From the NCBI GenBank assembly GCA_001599755.1, contig BCHX01000005.1:504800-568799 (forward strand): DNA of 64,000 nucleotides, written 5' to 3'. Positions 1 through 10,458 of this stretch are shown in pieces. The notes beneath the pieces were generated by a model that was not told where the DNA came from, ran no database searches, and was given only the letters and a program-made list of their open reading frames with translations. This DNA is from Gliomastix tumulicola. Taxonomy: Eukaryota > Ascomycota > Sordariomycetes > Hypocreales > Bionectriaceae. A program made the translations under genes and the position numbers. Numbering within the stretch: the first letter of the stretch is position 1; every line of letters starts with the position of its first letter.

Positions 1-1211
1 TCTCGCGCTCCCAGTCCTCCTTCGAGTCTTGGATAATGCTGCATGCACCCGACAGCAGTTAGCACAAACAGTCGTCTTACAGGTATCTCTCCAGCCAGTC
101 GTATCTCTCCAGCCAGTCGTATCTCTCCGGCCGGTCGTGCGGCTGTTCAAGGAAGACTTACCACAGGGCATCGATCCAGACATGGTAGATGCCGAGGTCC
201 CTCAACTTCAAGATCGCGTTCTTCCAGCCATCAGGCAACTCCCAGTAGTAAAGCCCGCACGACGTATCCTTGTACTGCTCATAGGTCTCGACTGTGAGAC
301 GTGCAGGGATCTCGGAATCCGGGCCCCAGACGTGGCTCAGCGTGGCGTATTTAACGGCCCTGCCGTCCGAGCCGGTCAGATCCTCATCGAGGTAGAGCCA
401 GTGGTTATTGCTGCTGATGTTCAGCAGCCTCGTAGGGACCCAGCCTGGCGTCTGGGCCGCGGCGCACTCGGAATGTGTGTCGCGGCATTCCTTGAGAGTC
501 CGCGCCATGAATCCGAGTCTCGGCCTGGGCTGTAGGGGCACCCCTGGAACCAGAGGCAGGTGCGACACCAGGTCAACTTCCCAAGCTTGGTCAGCCAAGG
601 TGTATGGAAAGACATATCTCGCAGCAGCAGCAGCAGCAGCAGCAGTTCAGGCAGGGGGTCGGTCATTCCTTACCAGCTCGGGTACCTTCCAGTTTGCAGT
701 AAAACCGGAAAGTGTCCAACAAGTCCTCGGCTCGGCATGCCGGGCTCGAGTAGGCGTGGACCTTGATCATCGACGGCAGCAGGCTTCCATTCTGGAGGAC
801 CCATTCGCTGGTGAGAGATGTCGGCTCCGGGTCGCCATCCCTGGGGTAGGCATACTCTACCATGCCAACGAGCACATGGCACATGTTGCAGCCTCCAGGC
901 CTGAAGTTCTGCTGCACATCTGCCCAGGGCCGCGGCTCCTTGGCTGTCCAGACGCCCACGGTCGGGCGGCGGTCAGTGATCTTCCCCTCGTGGTCCACCG
1001 GGAACCACGGGGCAGGGGTGGCATTGTTAGGGTGCGCAGGAAAAGCGTCCGCGAATTGCTTTAGATTTTCCTTCAGACTCTGGATCACCGACCCCTTTAC
1101 TTTGTTCTTGATGGCTTCGTCAATGATATCCTGCTTCACCTTCTTGATCCCGTCGACCAAGTCGGGGCTTCTGAAGCCGAAGTGATCGCCGCACGAACGA
1201 CAAGTCGCCAT
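1..1211 (-). CDS. HET-domain (heterokaryon incompatibility) protein, 3' end cut by window
   Basis: Fungal HET domains act in allorecognition and programmed cell death after fusion of unlike hyphae. Three exons are readable on the minus strand: 1211-674, about 576 (or 585)-162, and 38-1. The 161-39 intron has a GTAAGT donor and splits a Cys codon, so the protein reads WIDALC-IIQDSKEDWE, the hallmark HET motif. Before it lie the C-x5-H-x2-C segment (CRDTHSEC), PTRLL, and YATLSHVWG. The N-terminal ~190 residues contain two Cys pairs (CRSCG, CNMC) and are not recognised. The ATG at 1211 is the first in-frame Met of the exon (MATCRSCG). The first intron has two phase-compatible acceptors 9 nt apart. 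The rest of the gene lies to the left of the window, so total length and any C-terminal domain are unknown. Confidence 0.88.
76..142. repeat. 18-bp tandem repeat inside HET-gene intron
   Basis: About 3.5 copies of an 18-bp unit (GTATCTCTCCAGCCAGTC; last copy with GGCCGG). The array lies within the second intron of the HET gene and is not coding in the gene frame. Confidence 0.7.
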
Positions 1212-3345
1212 GCTTGATGTTGTCGAGCGGGTTCGCTGGAACTTTGACAACGGGGATAATGGGGGAGAAGGGAAACAGGAAGGATAGGATAGGATGAAGG
1301 AGAATCGAGAATCAAGAACAAAAAGTGGTGAGAAGAAGCGAACAAGACGAAGACGAAGAAGACGAAGAAGACGAAGTAGACGAAGTAGACGAAGTAGACG
1401 AAGAAGACGAAGTAGACGAAGAAGACGAATGTTGATCAGAAGCAATGAATAGAAACCGGAGTTATGGGAAGAAGGAAGAAGCGTACTCAGGTACAATATG
1501 TACGGTACTGCCCAGAGGTGGTGTGATGAGGAACAAGATGGCTGGCAGGCAAGAGGGCCAGAAGATGGAGGAACAGGAATGGCCTGACCAGCTGCTTATC
1601 ACCCCGCGGGGACATTCCAAATCAGGCCTGCAGGCATTTATGCGCCTGCAACCACACTCTCGGAGAAAGCGGGGTTCTTCACTGTGACGTTTGCGGCCGC
1701 ATGTCGTAGAGAGTCGTATATGAACCTGCTTTGATGTGCTTCCCAGCAGCTGTTTCGAGCAGGCGTGGCAAATCGGTCGGGCAGTCCTTTTGATTGCTTG
1801 GGCATCGGCATCCAGGACCGGCATGGATGGGCGTTGGCAACTCGGAAGAGAGGGGGCAGATGCAGGAGGCCAGCCAGGAGGCCAGGCAGAAGGCCAAGAC
1901 CTGTGCTGCAGCTTCTATCAATATCAGCAGGCCGCGGGTATGTGGCCCTCCTCCGAATTGATGCAAGGCGTCCGCGTAAGCCAGGGATCAGTCAGACCGA
2001 TTCCGACTGATGGCTCGAGGCAGGAGCACGTGTTGGACCGTGGTTGGCTCGATTGTTTGAAGGCGGCCGCTCCTGTGCCGATGAGTTGCATCGACCGTCC
2101 ATCCCTTCACATGAAAATACACACGGAGGTGGCACTTCCCCCTCGACGAAGAAAGTGCACGGGTGAATAGCTTTGCCGTTCGAATGCGAGGGATGGATGG
2201 AGCCGGCCGCATCCCCTCGCTTTCTCTCCATGTAGATGTGACCTGGTGCCTTATCTGTGCCGACTCCTAGGGCTCTGTAGTTAGCACACGGGTGCCACCA
2301 AACATGCCATGTCAGTTATTCATGACGACTAAGAAGGGCCAATTAGGTGTTGGGAGTCTTGACGAGCCGGCTCTTGCAAGTTGCCGCTCGATAGACTCTG
2401 TGAGGGCACTTGCGAAGGGTTTCCTGTGCTGCCAACTGCCGAATTGTCTGCCGGTGCTTCTCCTGGGCCGCCATGCCAGCCAGCTAGCCAGGCCAGCCTT
2501 GTTTCTGCATGCTGCGGCGGTACATGTTCTAGACCCGTTCAGAGGCGGGTTGCGAAGGGCGTCAATTGGAGGGCTCGGACGCCCGACGCGCGGGCGTTGG
2601 ACTTGCATTCGGCCGAAGAAGCAGCCGAGTTGGAGGGGGGATGCTGCGTCGAGTGTTGCAGCGGTGCAACGACCTTTTGCATGAAGGGGGGGTGGGTGGC
2701 CACGGACGGGGCAGGTCGCCGCCTGCCAATGCGATGGCTGAACGAGGCGTCTCTGGGCCGCCGGGGGCCTGCAGCTTTTATCATGGGCTGCTTCGGCACT
2801 GACGGGGTTTTTCGGGCTCTGCTCTCAAACGAGAGGGCTATAAAAAGACGTGATATATGCACGGCGGAATACTGACGCGGAAAAGAAGAGTCTGACCAGG
2901 TGCATCGATGGGATGGCCTCGCACTCGGTTGTGTAAGTAGGATGCAGGCGTTATGCTAGTGAGGCTAGCTACCCTATACTAAAACATGCTCTGCTCTCCT
3001 CCCTTTCCCGGCGAAACTCCCAATTTGGTTGGCCCCTTGAATACAGCGACGTGCGTTTGCGCATGGGACTTGCGTTTGCGCAAGCATGCCACTTGCGCTT
3101 GCACAAGCACGCATATCACTTACGGTCCCATAGACTAATGTCTCAAAAGTTTGCAGGGATCTTACTAAACGGAGCACGCTGTGTGATCAAGCCATGGTTC
3201 ATCACTGCCCAGCGCTTCATTAAATCGTGTTCTGTAGGGACACCCAGATTCCGGAGTATAGATATTCCGGATCCGCTGTACAATTTCTAGGCTCCCCACT
3301 ACGGGGACATGCACGTAGGCGAGTGCGTTAGAGCCGCATCTATGG
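1212..3345. other. Intergenic stretch with GA-rich microsatellite
   Basis: No convincing gene is seen. The region upstream of the HET gene carries an imperfect (GAAGAC/GAAGTAGAC) purine-rich array at about 1335-1430. Further right there are only short, mutually overlapping open frames without family resemblance. Around 3048-3110 there is a cluster of TTGCGCAAG/GCAAGTGC-like words (direct and inverted copies of ACTTGCGTTTGCGCA). Confidence 0.6.
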
Positions 3346-3435
3346 ATGAAGAGGGGGACGGAATGGGATGTGACGCAAAAAAATTACCAGACTTGCGATG
3401 AGCGTTGCCCAGCGATCAGCCAGGGTCGTGTCGTC

Positions 3436-4105
3436 ATGACATCACCGACAAACCGTTCGACAGATTCTTTGTTCCTCAAGGATCAAGTTTCTTTGTCAAT
3501 TTCCCCAAGTCAGTCCTCGAAATTCTTCGCCGAGCATGGCATCTTCTACCAAGCAAACGGCACTGTCGGGAGACTGGCGAGGGAAGCATCTCGAGGCGCA
3601 GCTGGATGGAGCGAGTTCAAAGAAGCGCTTTCTCAAGATTCAGTAAGGTCCTGTTCTAAGCCTACCTCAATGGCCGTTGCTAACTAGTGCAGCGTGCCAG
3701 CACGCTTCTAGGTCCGTTTCTCGATCGGCCGGCGAAGCTCTTTTATGCCCTCGGCGACGACCCCAAACATTATTTTGCCTTTACGACGAGCGACCGCGAA
3801 GATTTTCTGATCACCTACATGTGCTGCCCTCAGACAGAGCTGGAGTTCTTTGATCAATCCTACTTGGAATCCGTAGGAGTTCAAGGAGCGAATGGCATGA
3901 TGGAGATACCATATAGGTTTTTAAGAAACAAATATGGCTCAGAGATCAAGATCCAGATGGAAGAAGGCGGCTAGTACGTATGCTTTGTGTCAGCCATATC
4001 CGGCAGTGACTGACTATTTCTAGCGCAGTATTACACCCGCGACTGGCATTTTCAGTTGTACGTGGCTCCTTAAAGGCATATGTATTGCAGAAGCCTCCAG
4101 TCTAG
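3436..4105 (+). CDS. Orphan protein, three exons
   Basis: Not recognised. Three exons join in one frame: 3436-3642, 3693-3971 (GTACGT donor after the split codon TA) and 4024-4105. Intron 1 has GTAAGG, a GCTAAC branch site and TGCAG; intron 2 has GTACGT, CTGAC and TTCTAG. The joined product is about 188 residues with no signal peptide or membrane segment. It has an acidic/aromatic middle (SQDSRASTLL, KLFYALGDDP, FLITYMCC). The start is uncertain: an in-frame ATG at 3346 would add 30 residues. The TAG stop at 4103-4105 overlaps the stop of the convergent zinc-finger gene. Clean splice sites in consistent phase are the main argument that it is real. Confidence 0.55.
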
Positions 4106-5026
4106 GGCATATATGTTGAAAAACCATCCGCGCCCGCAACTAGCATAGCACCACTACCAGAGGACTCCAGAATCGTGCTTTCCAGTATTCCGAAATATCC
4201 ACCAGACTGTGACAATGACTGATTGACCGGTTCGTGCGGTTGTGTCGATGGCATGCTCCCAAAGTAGTTTAATGGCGACGTTAAAGGTCGGATAGTATTC
4301 TCGTTTGCCCCCAGGCATACTGGATGATGCACGTTCGTCGGCTCGGGCCAGTGTTCCTCGATCGGATATGACTGGGTGGTCGTCTGTCTCCTAAATGCCC
4401 CTTTTAAACCTGAATCAAATAGATTGTGATCAATAGGACGCTGCGAGTTTTTGCTTGGCGCAGCATGAACTCTCCTTCGGCGCTGCCTGGTTCTGCCTAT
4501 TCTCGCATCGATCCGAGAACGCAAGGCTTGGGTTGTTCGAGCTCGATACTCGTGGGGATGAGCACAGGGATGGCTCATAAATTTGCTCGCAATCGTGAAT
4601 TTCTTTCCACAACCAGGACACACTTCATCACATTCCAGGTCTACTGATCATTAGCGAGGATCTTAAAGATAAGGCCGGCTAGGTGTCATACGCTTGCCAT
4701 AGTGTCGCACAAGGTCTGAGTTTCGCGGGAATGTAGCCTGACAGTCTTTGTAAGGGCAGAAGTGTGTCGCCGCAATATTCTTTTTCACACGTTGGGCGGC
4801 GCCAGGCTGGTCTTCGGCATTAGGAGTGCGGCATGAGTCGCCGTCGCTTGTTTCGGGGTCATCTGGATCCCCATGAGCGCTTTCCAATCTCTCAATGAGG
4901 TGAATAATTTGAGACTGCGTGATTGTTTATATGAATGATCATTGGAAAGAGGATAGTTGATCATCTGACCTGATGGTATTTGATCCGACGGAGAATCTCT
5001 TGATAGTCCAGGGAGTCGTCTTCCAT
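4102..5026 (-). CDS. C2H2-type zinc-finger protein
   Basis: Likely DNA-binding nuclear protein of the fungal C2H2 group. Exons are 5026-4970 (MEDDSLDYQE start), 4914-4692 and 4643-4102; all junctions keep frame. The protein is about 273 residues. A first finger begins HFCPYKDC and continues with F-x5-LVRHYGK; a second is CPGCGKKF...FMSHPC. They are separated by a short linker interrupted by the second intron. Both fingers are irregular: finger 1 has only one obvious terminal His, and finger 2 ends His-Pro-Cys, so metal binding may be altered. A basic run (RTRQRRRR) follows and could be a nuclear localisation signal. The Ser/Pro/Gln-rich C-terminus is unstructured. Confidence 0.7.
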
Positions 5027-5699
5027 GGTGTTTTGATAAAACGAGGTTGGTGAGAGCCAGGTTCAGCACGGTTCACTCTCTACCTTCCCCACACCAGCGA
5101 ACAAATAAGTCACGTGACGTGACATTTCTTGTCGGATGATCAGATATGGACGCAGCCCCGTCGATGCCCAACAGGGTGGCGAGTCAAGTCGTTACCCAAA
5201 GCCCGATATAAAGAGAGCCAGCGCCATCAAAACGTCGCAAAGCCATGCAATCAACCCTACGTCTTAGACTACAAGTATGTTTGCTATTTGATTTCTACTC
5301 ATAGAGCGCGAGTGCTAATTATGCCAAGTCCGCAAACCCGAACACAACACCACGATGCCTGAATCTGACTGCCCGAACGGTTGTAGTTCAGACGGAATCA
5401 CCCGCGACGGCTTCATTTGCAGCCTATGCAACAAGAAGTGACATGCTGCAATTCATGTTACCGGACCGGACCTTCACACAGGATGGAAGGCTGAGGATAA
5501 AGGACAGGGGAAGCCATAACGTGTATCGACTGTGGGGGATTTTCGAGCAGTCGCGCTGTATTCATTCTCACAGGTCATGAGCAGCCCAATAAATGCTAGG
5601 ACACATTGCCCTATGGATTTTTACGTTCCACCTCGCCCGTCTGAAAGGAGTGAGCCGAACGCACCTTTTCCTCATGCAAATACGCTAGCCTCGACGTGA
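5027..5699. other. Spacer with possible tiny cysteine-rich ORF
   Basis: No firm gene. At 5355-5441 (+) there is a 28-residue frame, MPESDCPNGC...FICSLCNKK, with a CX3C and a CX2C pair. It is preceded by a plausible leader intron (GTATGT near 5276, GCTAAT branch site). A frame immediately after its stop would read TCCNSC, so a frameshifted or longer cysteine-rich gene is possible. Too short to call with confidence. Confidence 0.25.
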
Positions 5700-5883
5700 A
5701 TGCGCTCTTCTTTAACGCAAGTGCGGTACCTTGCCGCAAATGCGCTATTCTTTGACGCAAGTGCGGTACATTGCCGCAAATACGCTATTCTTCAACGCAA
5801 GTGCGGTACCTTGCTGCAAATGCGCTATTCTTTAACGCAAGTGCGGTACAATGCCGCAAATACGCTATTCTTTAACGCAAGTG
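5700..5883. repeat. 40-bp tandem repeat array, about 4.6 copies
   Basis: Units start at 5700, 5740, 5780, 5820 and 5860. Each consists of ATGCGCTATTCTTTAACGCA followed by AGTGCGGTACCTTGCCGCAA, with a few substitutions between copies. The 40-bp period is not a multiple of three, so an open frame running through it is not evidence of coding. The unit contains a GGTACC palindrome flanked by GCAAGTGC and TTGCCGCA. Confidence 0.85.
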
Positions 5884-6152
5884 TGACTGCCTTGACCTAA
5901 ACGCAAGTTTGCTCTTATCCATGATGTGAGCAAATCATCTACTCCTACACTGGACAGAAGATGGAGGCTTGGGCTCATCTTCTACGGCCTCGACTAGATA
6001 AGCACAGGAGGAGCCTTCTCTCTGATGCTTGTTCTGCAAAGATTTTCAACATCACAACTATACACCCATCACTTTCACCGCCTTCTATTTCAAGAAAAGT
6101 GAGCGCTTTCAATCTATACCCTATGTACTTTGCTTACATGTTTTCATCTAGA

Positions 6153-6332
6153 ATGTGCCAGATCAACGTGGCAACTTACATATACGCCTGTGGTGATATT
6201 GTCGAAGACCACATGAACGTCAAGCAATGTGCTCATGCTGGTACTCCCGAGTGCCCTGGTGTTAAGAAAAATATGTTGGCTTCCTCGAGAAAGCCTGGAA
6301 AATGTGGGAAGGCGGGCTGCCGGAACCCCTAA
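6153..6332 (+). CDS. Small cysteine-rich protein, 59 aa, spliced leader
   Basis: Function unknown. The frame encodes 59 residues starting MCQINVATYIYACGD and ending KAGCRNP. It has six Cys and two His in a pattern (YACGD..EDH...QCAH...ECPG...GKCGKAGC) that looks metal-binding. I recall similar short fungal proteins of the type TYxxACGHxxEDH but cannot name a family. The ATG lies two nt after a good acceptor (TTCATCTAG). The matching donor GTGAGC is at 6099 and a GCTTAC branch lies between, so the 53-nt intron is in the 5' leader. There is no signal peptide, so a cytosolic or nuclear location is likely. An upstream in-frame ATG at 5961 would give a longer unspliced version, which I consider less likely. 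Confidence 0.6.
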   Translation: MCQINVATYIYACGDIVEDHMNVKQCAHAGTPECPGVKKNMLASSRKPGKCGKAGCRNP

Positions 6333-7329
6333 GCACCCGTGGCACATCGGGGTATTGATTTATGGAGTGTTATCTCGCCTGTAGCAATGCGACCTTTGCC
6401 AGTCTTGCCAAGATACATATCACTTTTAATCAACTGCTAAGACTCCTTTTACATCAGCCTCTGGATGTTCGGGGAGTAAGATTTGTGGGTGGGCTGAGTT
6501 CCTGCAGGGTCTCAAAACACGGTCCGGAAGTACCCTCCTCATCGCCTGCCGCAGCGAGAGGCGAGTCTGGTTGGCGATTTGTGTACGCAGCCGGCGTTAG
6601 TCTCGTGTCGTCGCTTCCTCTTTGGCTTCTCCATTTTGTATGATAATTGCATGAAATGTTGAGCTGCAGAGGCGAAAACACGACATGTGAAAGGGTGCTA
6701 CTTTCAGGAACTGTGTTTTGAACCCCTGCAAGTTACCCGGCCTACCCACAAATCTTTCGCCCAAAACCTCCGTCAGGGGCGGAGCTAGCCGACAAGTGCC
6801 CCTTGACACATCCACGAATAGGTGTGGCACCTGACTCTGATGTACCCAAAAATACCCGAATGATGACTCAGCAGACCAACAGGGCATGCCTTTGGGAAGG
6901 GACCTCCGTGTCGAAATTCTTTTCTTCCATTATCGCATTCCCTTCCTGTCTGTCATCTCTCGTCCCATAGCACAAAACAGTCACAATGCCATTTTCCCAT
7001 GATATTTACCAGTCAAGGTCCGTACACCCCCCCCATCCTCTACGAAGTAGCGCATACTGACTGGCTCTGTAGCATCTGCTTGGTACAGATGCTGCGTTCT
7101 GTGATGCGTTGGTTAACCGGAGGCTCTCTCTCTAGAGCCTCAACCTTGATGGGCGACTTTCTCAGATGGATTCCCATCCAGGATAGACCTCAATTAGAAA
7201 GCACAGACCTCTCCGCGGTAGGGCTTCTCCTGTATTATTTCAGTGTGCCCAAAAGCGCTAACTATCCATTTCTGCCCGGCAAAGCAAACCAACCCATCCC
7301 CCCCTCCCCCCCCCCAAGCGCCGGATTGC
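6333..7329. other. Intergenic, promoter side of the kinase gene
   Basis: No gene recognised. Short open frames on both strands lack family features. The last 350 bases are the probable promoter/5' leader of the kinase gene, with CCCCCC tracts at about 7028 and 7300-7315. Confidence 0.5.
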
Positions 7330-8220
7330 ATGTCGTCCAATATCAGAGGTATGGACTACAAGCCACCCGTGCAGACGGTCCTACACCACAGCGCCAATGC
7401 AGTCATTGCGCGGCTGGAGCAAGGGGTAGTGCTTAAATATTCCCGTTACGCATGGTGGGAGTATCCAGACTCTGAGGTCGTCAAACAGGCCAAACTTGCC
7501 TTTGAAGTTGAGATTGGGATTCTCAAAGTGCTTGGAGACCACTGCAGAATCGTTCAGTAAGCCAAGCCACTCAATTCCCTACATACATAATACCTAAGTA
7601 AGTAGTAGTTGCTTATTATAAAATCTACTAGGTTCCTAGGCGCGTTCGAGCCGCAAGGTCTACTGTTTGTTGAGGCCGACTTCGGGAGCTTGCAGTCATT
7701 CATCGATGGTCACTTTGAGGAGATATCTCCGGAAGAAAAACTGACATGGCGCCGGCAAGCTGCCGAGGCGATCGCTTATATCCATGGCAAAGGCGTCATT
7801 CATTCCGACCTTCGACCCGACAACTTTCTTCTCTATTCAACAAAGGAGGGATCGAAGAAGGCTCTTCGTCTTTGTGATTTTGGAGGCTCCGTCTGCGGGA
7901 ATCTGAACGGTGAGCAGCTGCCTGATGCTGGGTTTTTTGATACCCGGAAACCGTGGACGTCAACCGAGCAAACCGACATCTTCAGTTTAGGTTCCGTGTT
8001 CTACACTATTATGGAGGGGCGCTGGCCACACAGGCGAAGAGGCCAACTGACCGCGGACGAACATCAACATTACAGCACCGAGGTCGATCAGCTGTTTCGC
8101 GACAGCATATTCCCCCCAGTGGACCACCTCGAAGGGGGTTCTATTATCCAGGGATGCTGGGCCGATCAGTACGATAGGGCAATCGGTATTTTGCAGGACC
8201 ACAGGCACTTATTAAACTGA
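7330..8220 (+). CDS. Small protein kinase-like protein
   Basis: Two exons, 7330-7556 and 7632-8220, with GTAAGC donor and CTACTAG acceptor splitting a Gln codon. The product is 271 aa. Visible kinase elements: VVLKYSR (candidate ATP-binding Lys), FEVEIGIL (candidate helix-C Glu), catalytic loop IHSDLRPDN (R of HRD replaced by Ser), LCDFGGS (DFG) and a TDIFSLGSVFYTI helix-F segment. There is no recognisable glycine-rich loop and the domain is short. Paralogues of this type, with VxKYxR-x-WW near the N-terminus and HSDLRPxN, are common and expanded in Sordariomycetes. Activity is possible because Lys, Asp, Asn and DFG are present, but substrate and pathway are unknown. Start chosen at MSSNIRGMDY, after a proline-rich in-frame stretch. 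Confidence 0.8.
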
Positions 8221-8783
8221 TAACGCAGCAGCAGTCCGTCCGTGCTGGTGTGGTGGTCGTCTCTATGCAGTCTTGTTGCTTATTCTTGCCATAATAAATG
8301 CATCGCTGTTGTTTGCTTCGACACACACTGAGTCACAGGACAGACGTCCCTAACATGTAGACGGTACTTTTTTGGTGTCCAGATGTTTAGAATCCTTCCA
8401 CCAGGCACACTGTAGTACTGTGGTAGGCATGGTAGGACAGAGAGTGACGTGGCGCCGTGGTGTTGTTGTTGTTGTTGTTGTTGTTGTTGCACAGTGAGTG
8501 GCGGTGGTGCTGTGGGTGGGTGGGTGGACTGTCAACTCGACGTCGTTTGCCTGGAGAACCAAATAGAAGCCCCTGGCGCGCCCGCCCGCTTGGACGGAGG
8601 TAATAATCTCGTGCGACCTGTGCGAACGTACCGTTGTTTGACCACCTTCTAGTGCCATAAGTAGGTGTGCTCTCTCTCGTAACGAAGCAGGGTCCCTGTT
8701 CTCTTCCACTTCAACTCTAAGCAACTCAGAGCCAAGCCTCTTCCACACAAGAACGACTCGATCTTATCTCTAGACAGTTCATC
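8221..8783. other. Intergenic with (TTG)n microsatellite
   Basis: A (TTG/CAA) trinucleotide run of about 10 copies lies at 8459-8489. No gene is seen; the right part is the probable promoter and leader of the next gene. Confidence 0.6.
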
Positions 8784-9395
8784 ATGGCTCGCAACAAGAA
8801 CAAGAACCGACTGTACATTGCCCTCTACCCGAGCGGTCTGGTCAACAACGACGAACGAAAGTAAGGAAGCTGGTCCCAATCTTCACACACCCACCCCGTC
8901 GTCCGGGATTGTCGTACTGACCATCCATTTTTTTCATCATCAAGGTATCACTGGGGATTCCTCATCGGACCGAAGAGCGAGAAGAACCCCCCCGTCCCCG
9001 GCATGCGCTACCACGTCAAGAACCGCTTCGACGCCGGCTGGATGTACGAGGAGGTCGAGTTGAGCAACGTCCAGTCCACCAACGCTCTCCTCGCCCGCAT
9101 CGTCGTCGCCAAGATCACCGACGAGGCGCGGCTCGTGGACATCATCCGCGGCACCGACGTCGTGCAGGACAACCCGGCCTGGCGCTGCCGCACCTGGCTG
9201 ACCGACTGCCTGGCACGGATTCAGGAGGATGGCCAGTGCGTGGGGACCGCGCAGCTGGACTGGTCCAAGATTGAGCCCAAGGCCCGGGCCTACGTCGCCG
9301 GCAAGATTGACGCTGGCAAGTACAGGATCGGTGCCGACATGGCGATGCCAAAGCCGACCTTTGACATGATGAGGAACAAGGAGGTCATAGGATGA
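8784..9395 (+). CDS. Fungal protein of unknown function (DUF6914-like)
   Basis: Two exons, 8784-8860 and 8945-9395. The GTAAGG donor and CATCAAG acceptor restore KYHWGF across the junction. The product is 175 aa and soluble. Motifs: LYIALYPSG near the N-terminus, YHWGFLIGPK, RYHVKN, and DNPAWRCRTWLTDCL. I associate this arrangement with a widespread fungal family of unknown function (possibly Pfam DUF6914), present in many paralogues per genome. No catalytic motif is obvious. The start is MARNKNKNRL, with ATCATGG context. The second exon is strongly GC-biased at third positions like a well-kept gene. Confidence 0.78.
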
Positions 9396-9492
9396 TTGTC
9401 GTGACGTAGTTCATAGGCTGCTGGTGTAGTTACTGTACAAGAAGACAGCAGGAAAAAGTCTAGCCCTTACCTATTCAAGCAAACAGTGTTTG

Positions 9493-10458
9493 TCAGAAAA
9501 GATCTCCCCAAAACCGTTGACGAGTGATTTCCATCTTGAGCTCCTCGGGGAAGGCATCGAGGAACTGCGGAAGCATCTCCTGCCAGGCAGGACGGACGAC
9601 GTTGCCGCACCAGGCCGACGTGTACTCCCAGTAGGCCGGGTACCAGCCCGCAAACTCCCAGTCGATGATGCCGACCACCTGGTCACCGCGGACGAGGATG
9701 TTGAACGGGTTGAGGTCGCCGTGCGTGAAGACGGTGCCCTGGGGCCACGGCCCGTCGTGCGCGTTGATCATATTGATGAGGTCCTCCGCGTTCTGGGACG
9801 GCGGTGCCGGTTGTCGCTGGCTTGTTGTTGTGGTGACGACCTCGTCGAGACGCAGGTCCTCGCGGAGCCAGCGGTGAAAGGCGTGGACGGTGTCGAAGGG
9901 GCCGAATCTCGGTCTCGATCGCGGGATGCGCGAGTCGCGGAGGGAGCCGCCGACGCAGCTCTCGACGCGCCGCCGTGGTGTTCCGTGGGGCGTTCCGTGG
10001 GACGGGGACGACGACGACGACTCCTCCGACGGGAGCGCCGCCGCCCTGAGCTCGGTCATCATGCGCCTCAGCTGCTGGAAGAGCCTGTCGCGTGCGTCGT
10101 CCGTGGCCGTCGCCAGCGCGCGGGCAATGGGGACGCCCTTGATGCGCTCCATGGCGATGTAGCACTCGTTGTCGTGCACGAAGGCGCAGTAGATGCGCGG
10201 CACCGGGATGGACGTGTTGGCCGCGACGAAGCTGATGGTCGCCGCCTCGGTCAGATGGACGGACGGGCCGGACTTGACGAGTACGCTGCCGGACACGGGC
10301 ACGCAGGGGCCCTGCCGGCGGTAGAAGAGGCGTGCTGTCGTCTGGAGCGCGAGGCGCGTGAGGGCCCGTCGGAGCCAGGTGTTGTTCACTGCCAGGTGCT
10401 CCGTGCCTTGATGCTGCGTGGCCCGGCCGTCCGGCGGTGGAGGGCCGGACTGTGCCAT
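9493..10458 (-). CDS. APH-like (aminoglycoside phosphotransferase fold) kinase, intact
   Basis: Single exon, 321 aa. The catalytic Brenner-type loop HGDLNPFNI begins at about residue 246 and is followed by GIIDWEFAGWYPAYWEY, the metal-binding Asp segment typical of fungal APH-family proteins. The N-lobe shows PVSGSVLVKSG (likely ATP Lys), ISFVAANTSIPVPRIY and the hinge IAMERIKG. In fungi these proteins are rarely true antibiotic kinases; small-molecule or choline/homoserine-kinase-like phosphotransfer is possible, but the substrate is not known. The ATG at 10458 (MAQSGPPPP) is chosen; the frame further upstream has only a TTG. A Ser/Pro/Gly-rich insertion (SEESSSSSPS) lies before the catalytic loop. 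Confidence 0.85.
   Translation of the reverse strand: MAQSGPPPPDGRATQHQGTEHLAVNNTWLRRALTRLALQTTARLFYRRQGPCVPVSGSVLVKSGPSVHLTEAATISFVAANTSIPVPRIYCAFVHDNECYIAMERIKGVPIARALATATDDARDRLFQQLRRMMTELRAAALPSEESSSSSPSHGTPHGTPRRRVESCVGGSLRDSRIPRSRPRFGPFDTVHAFHRWLREDLRLDEVVTTTTSQRQPAPPSQNAEDLINMINAHDGPWPQGTVFTHGDLNPFNILVRGDQVVGIIDWEFAGWYPAYWEYTSAWCGNVVRPAWQEMLPQFLDAFPEELKMEITRQRFWGDLF

Noticed and set aside
1335..1440. Leu/Arg repeat peptide on the minus strand upstream of the HET start
   Set aside because: Translation of a GA-rich microsatellite; conserved HET-gene sequence begins only at the ATG at 1211.
5700..5900. 66-codon frame through the 40-bp array
   Set aside because: The 40-bp period shifts frame in each copy, so the encoded peptide is not a repeat protein; no start context or homology.
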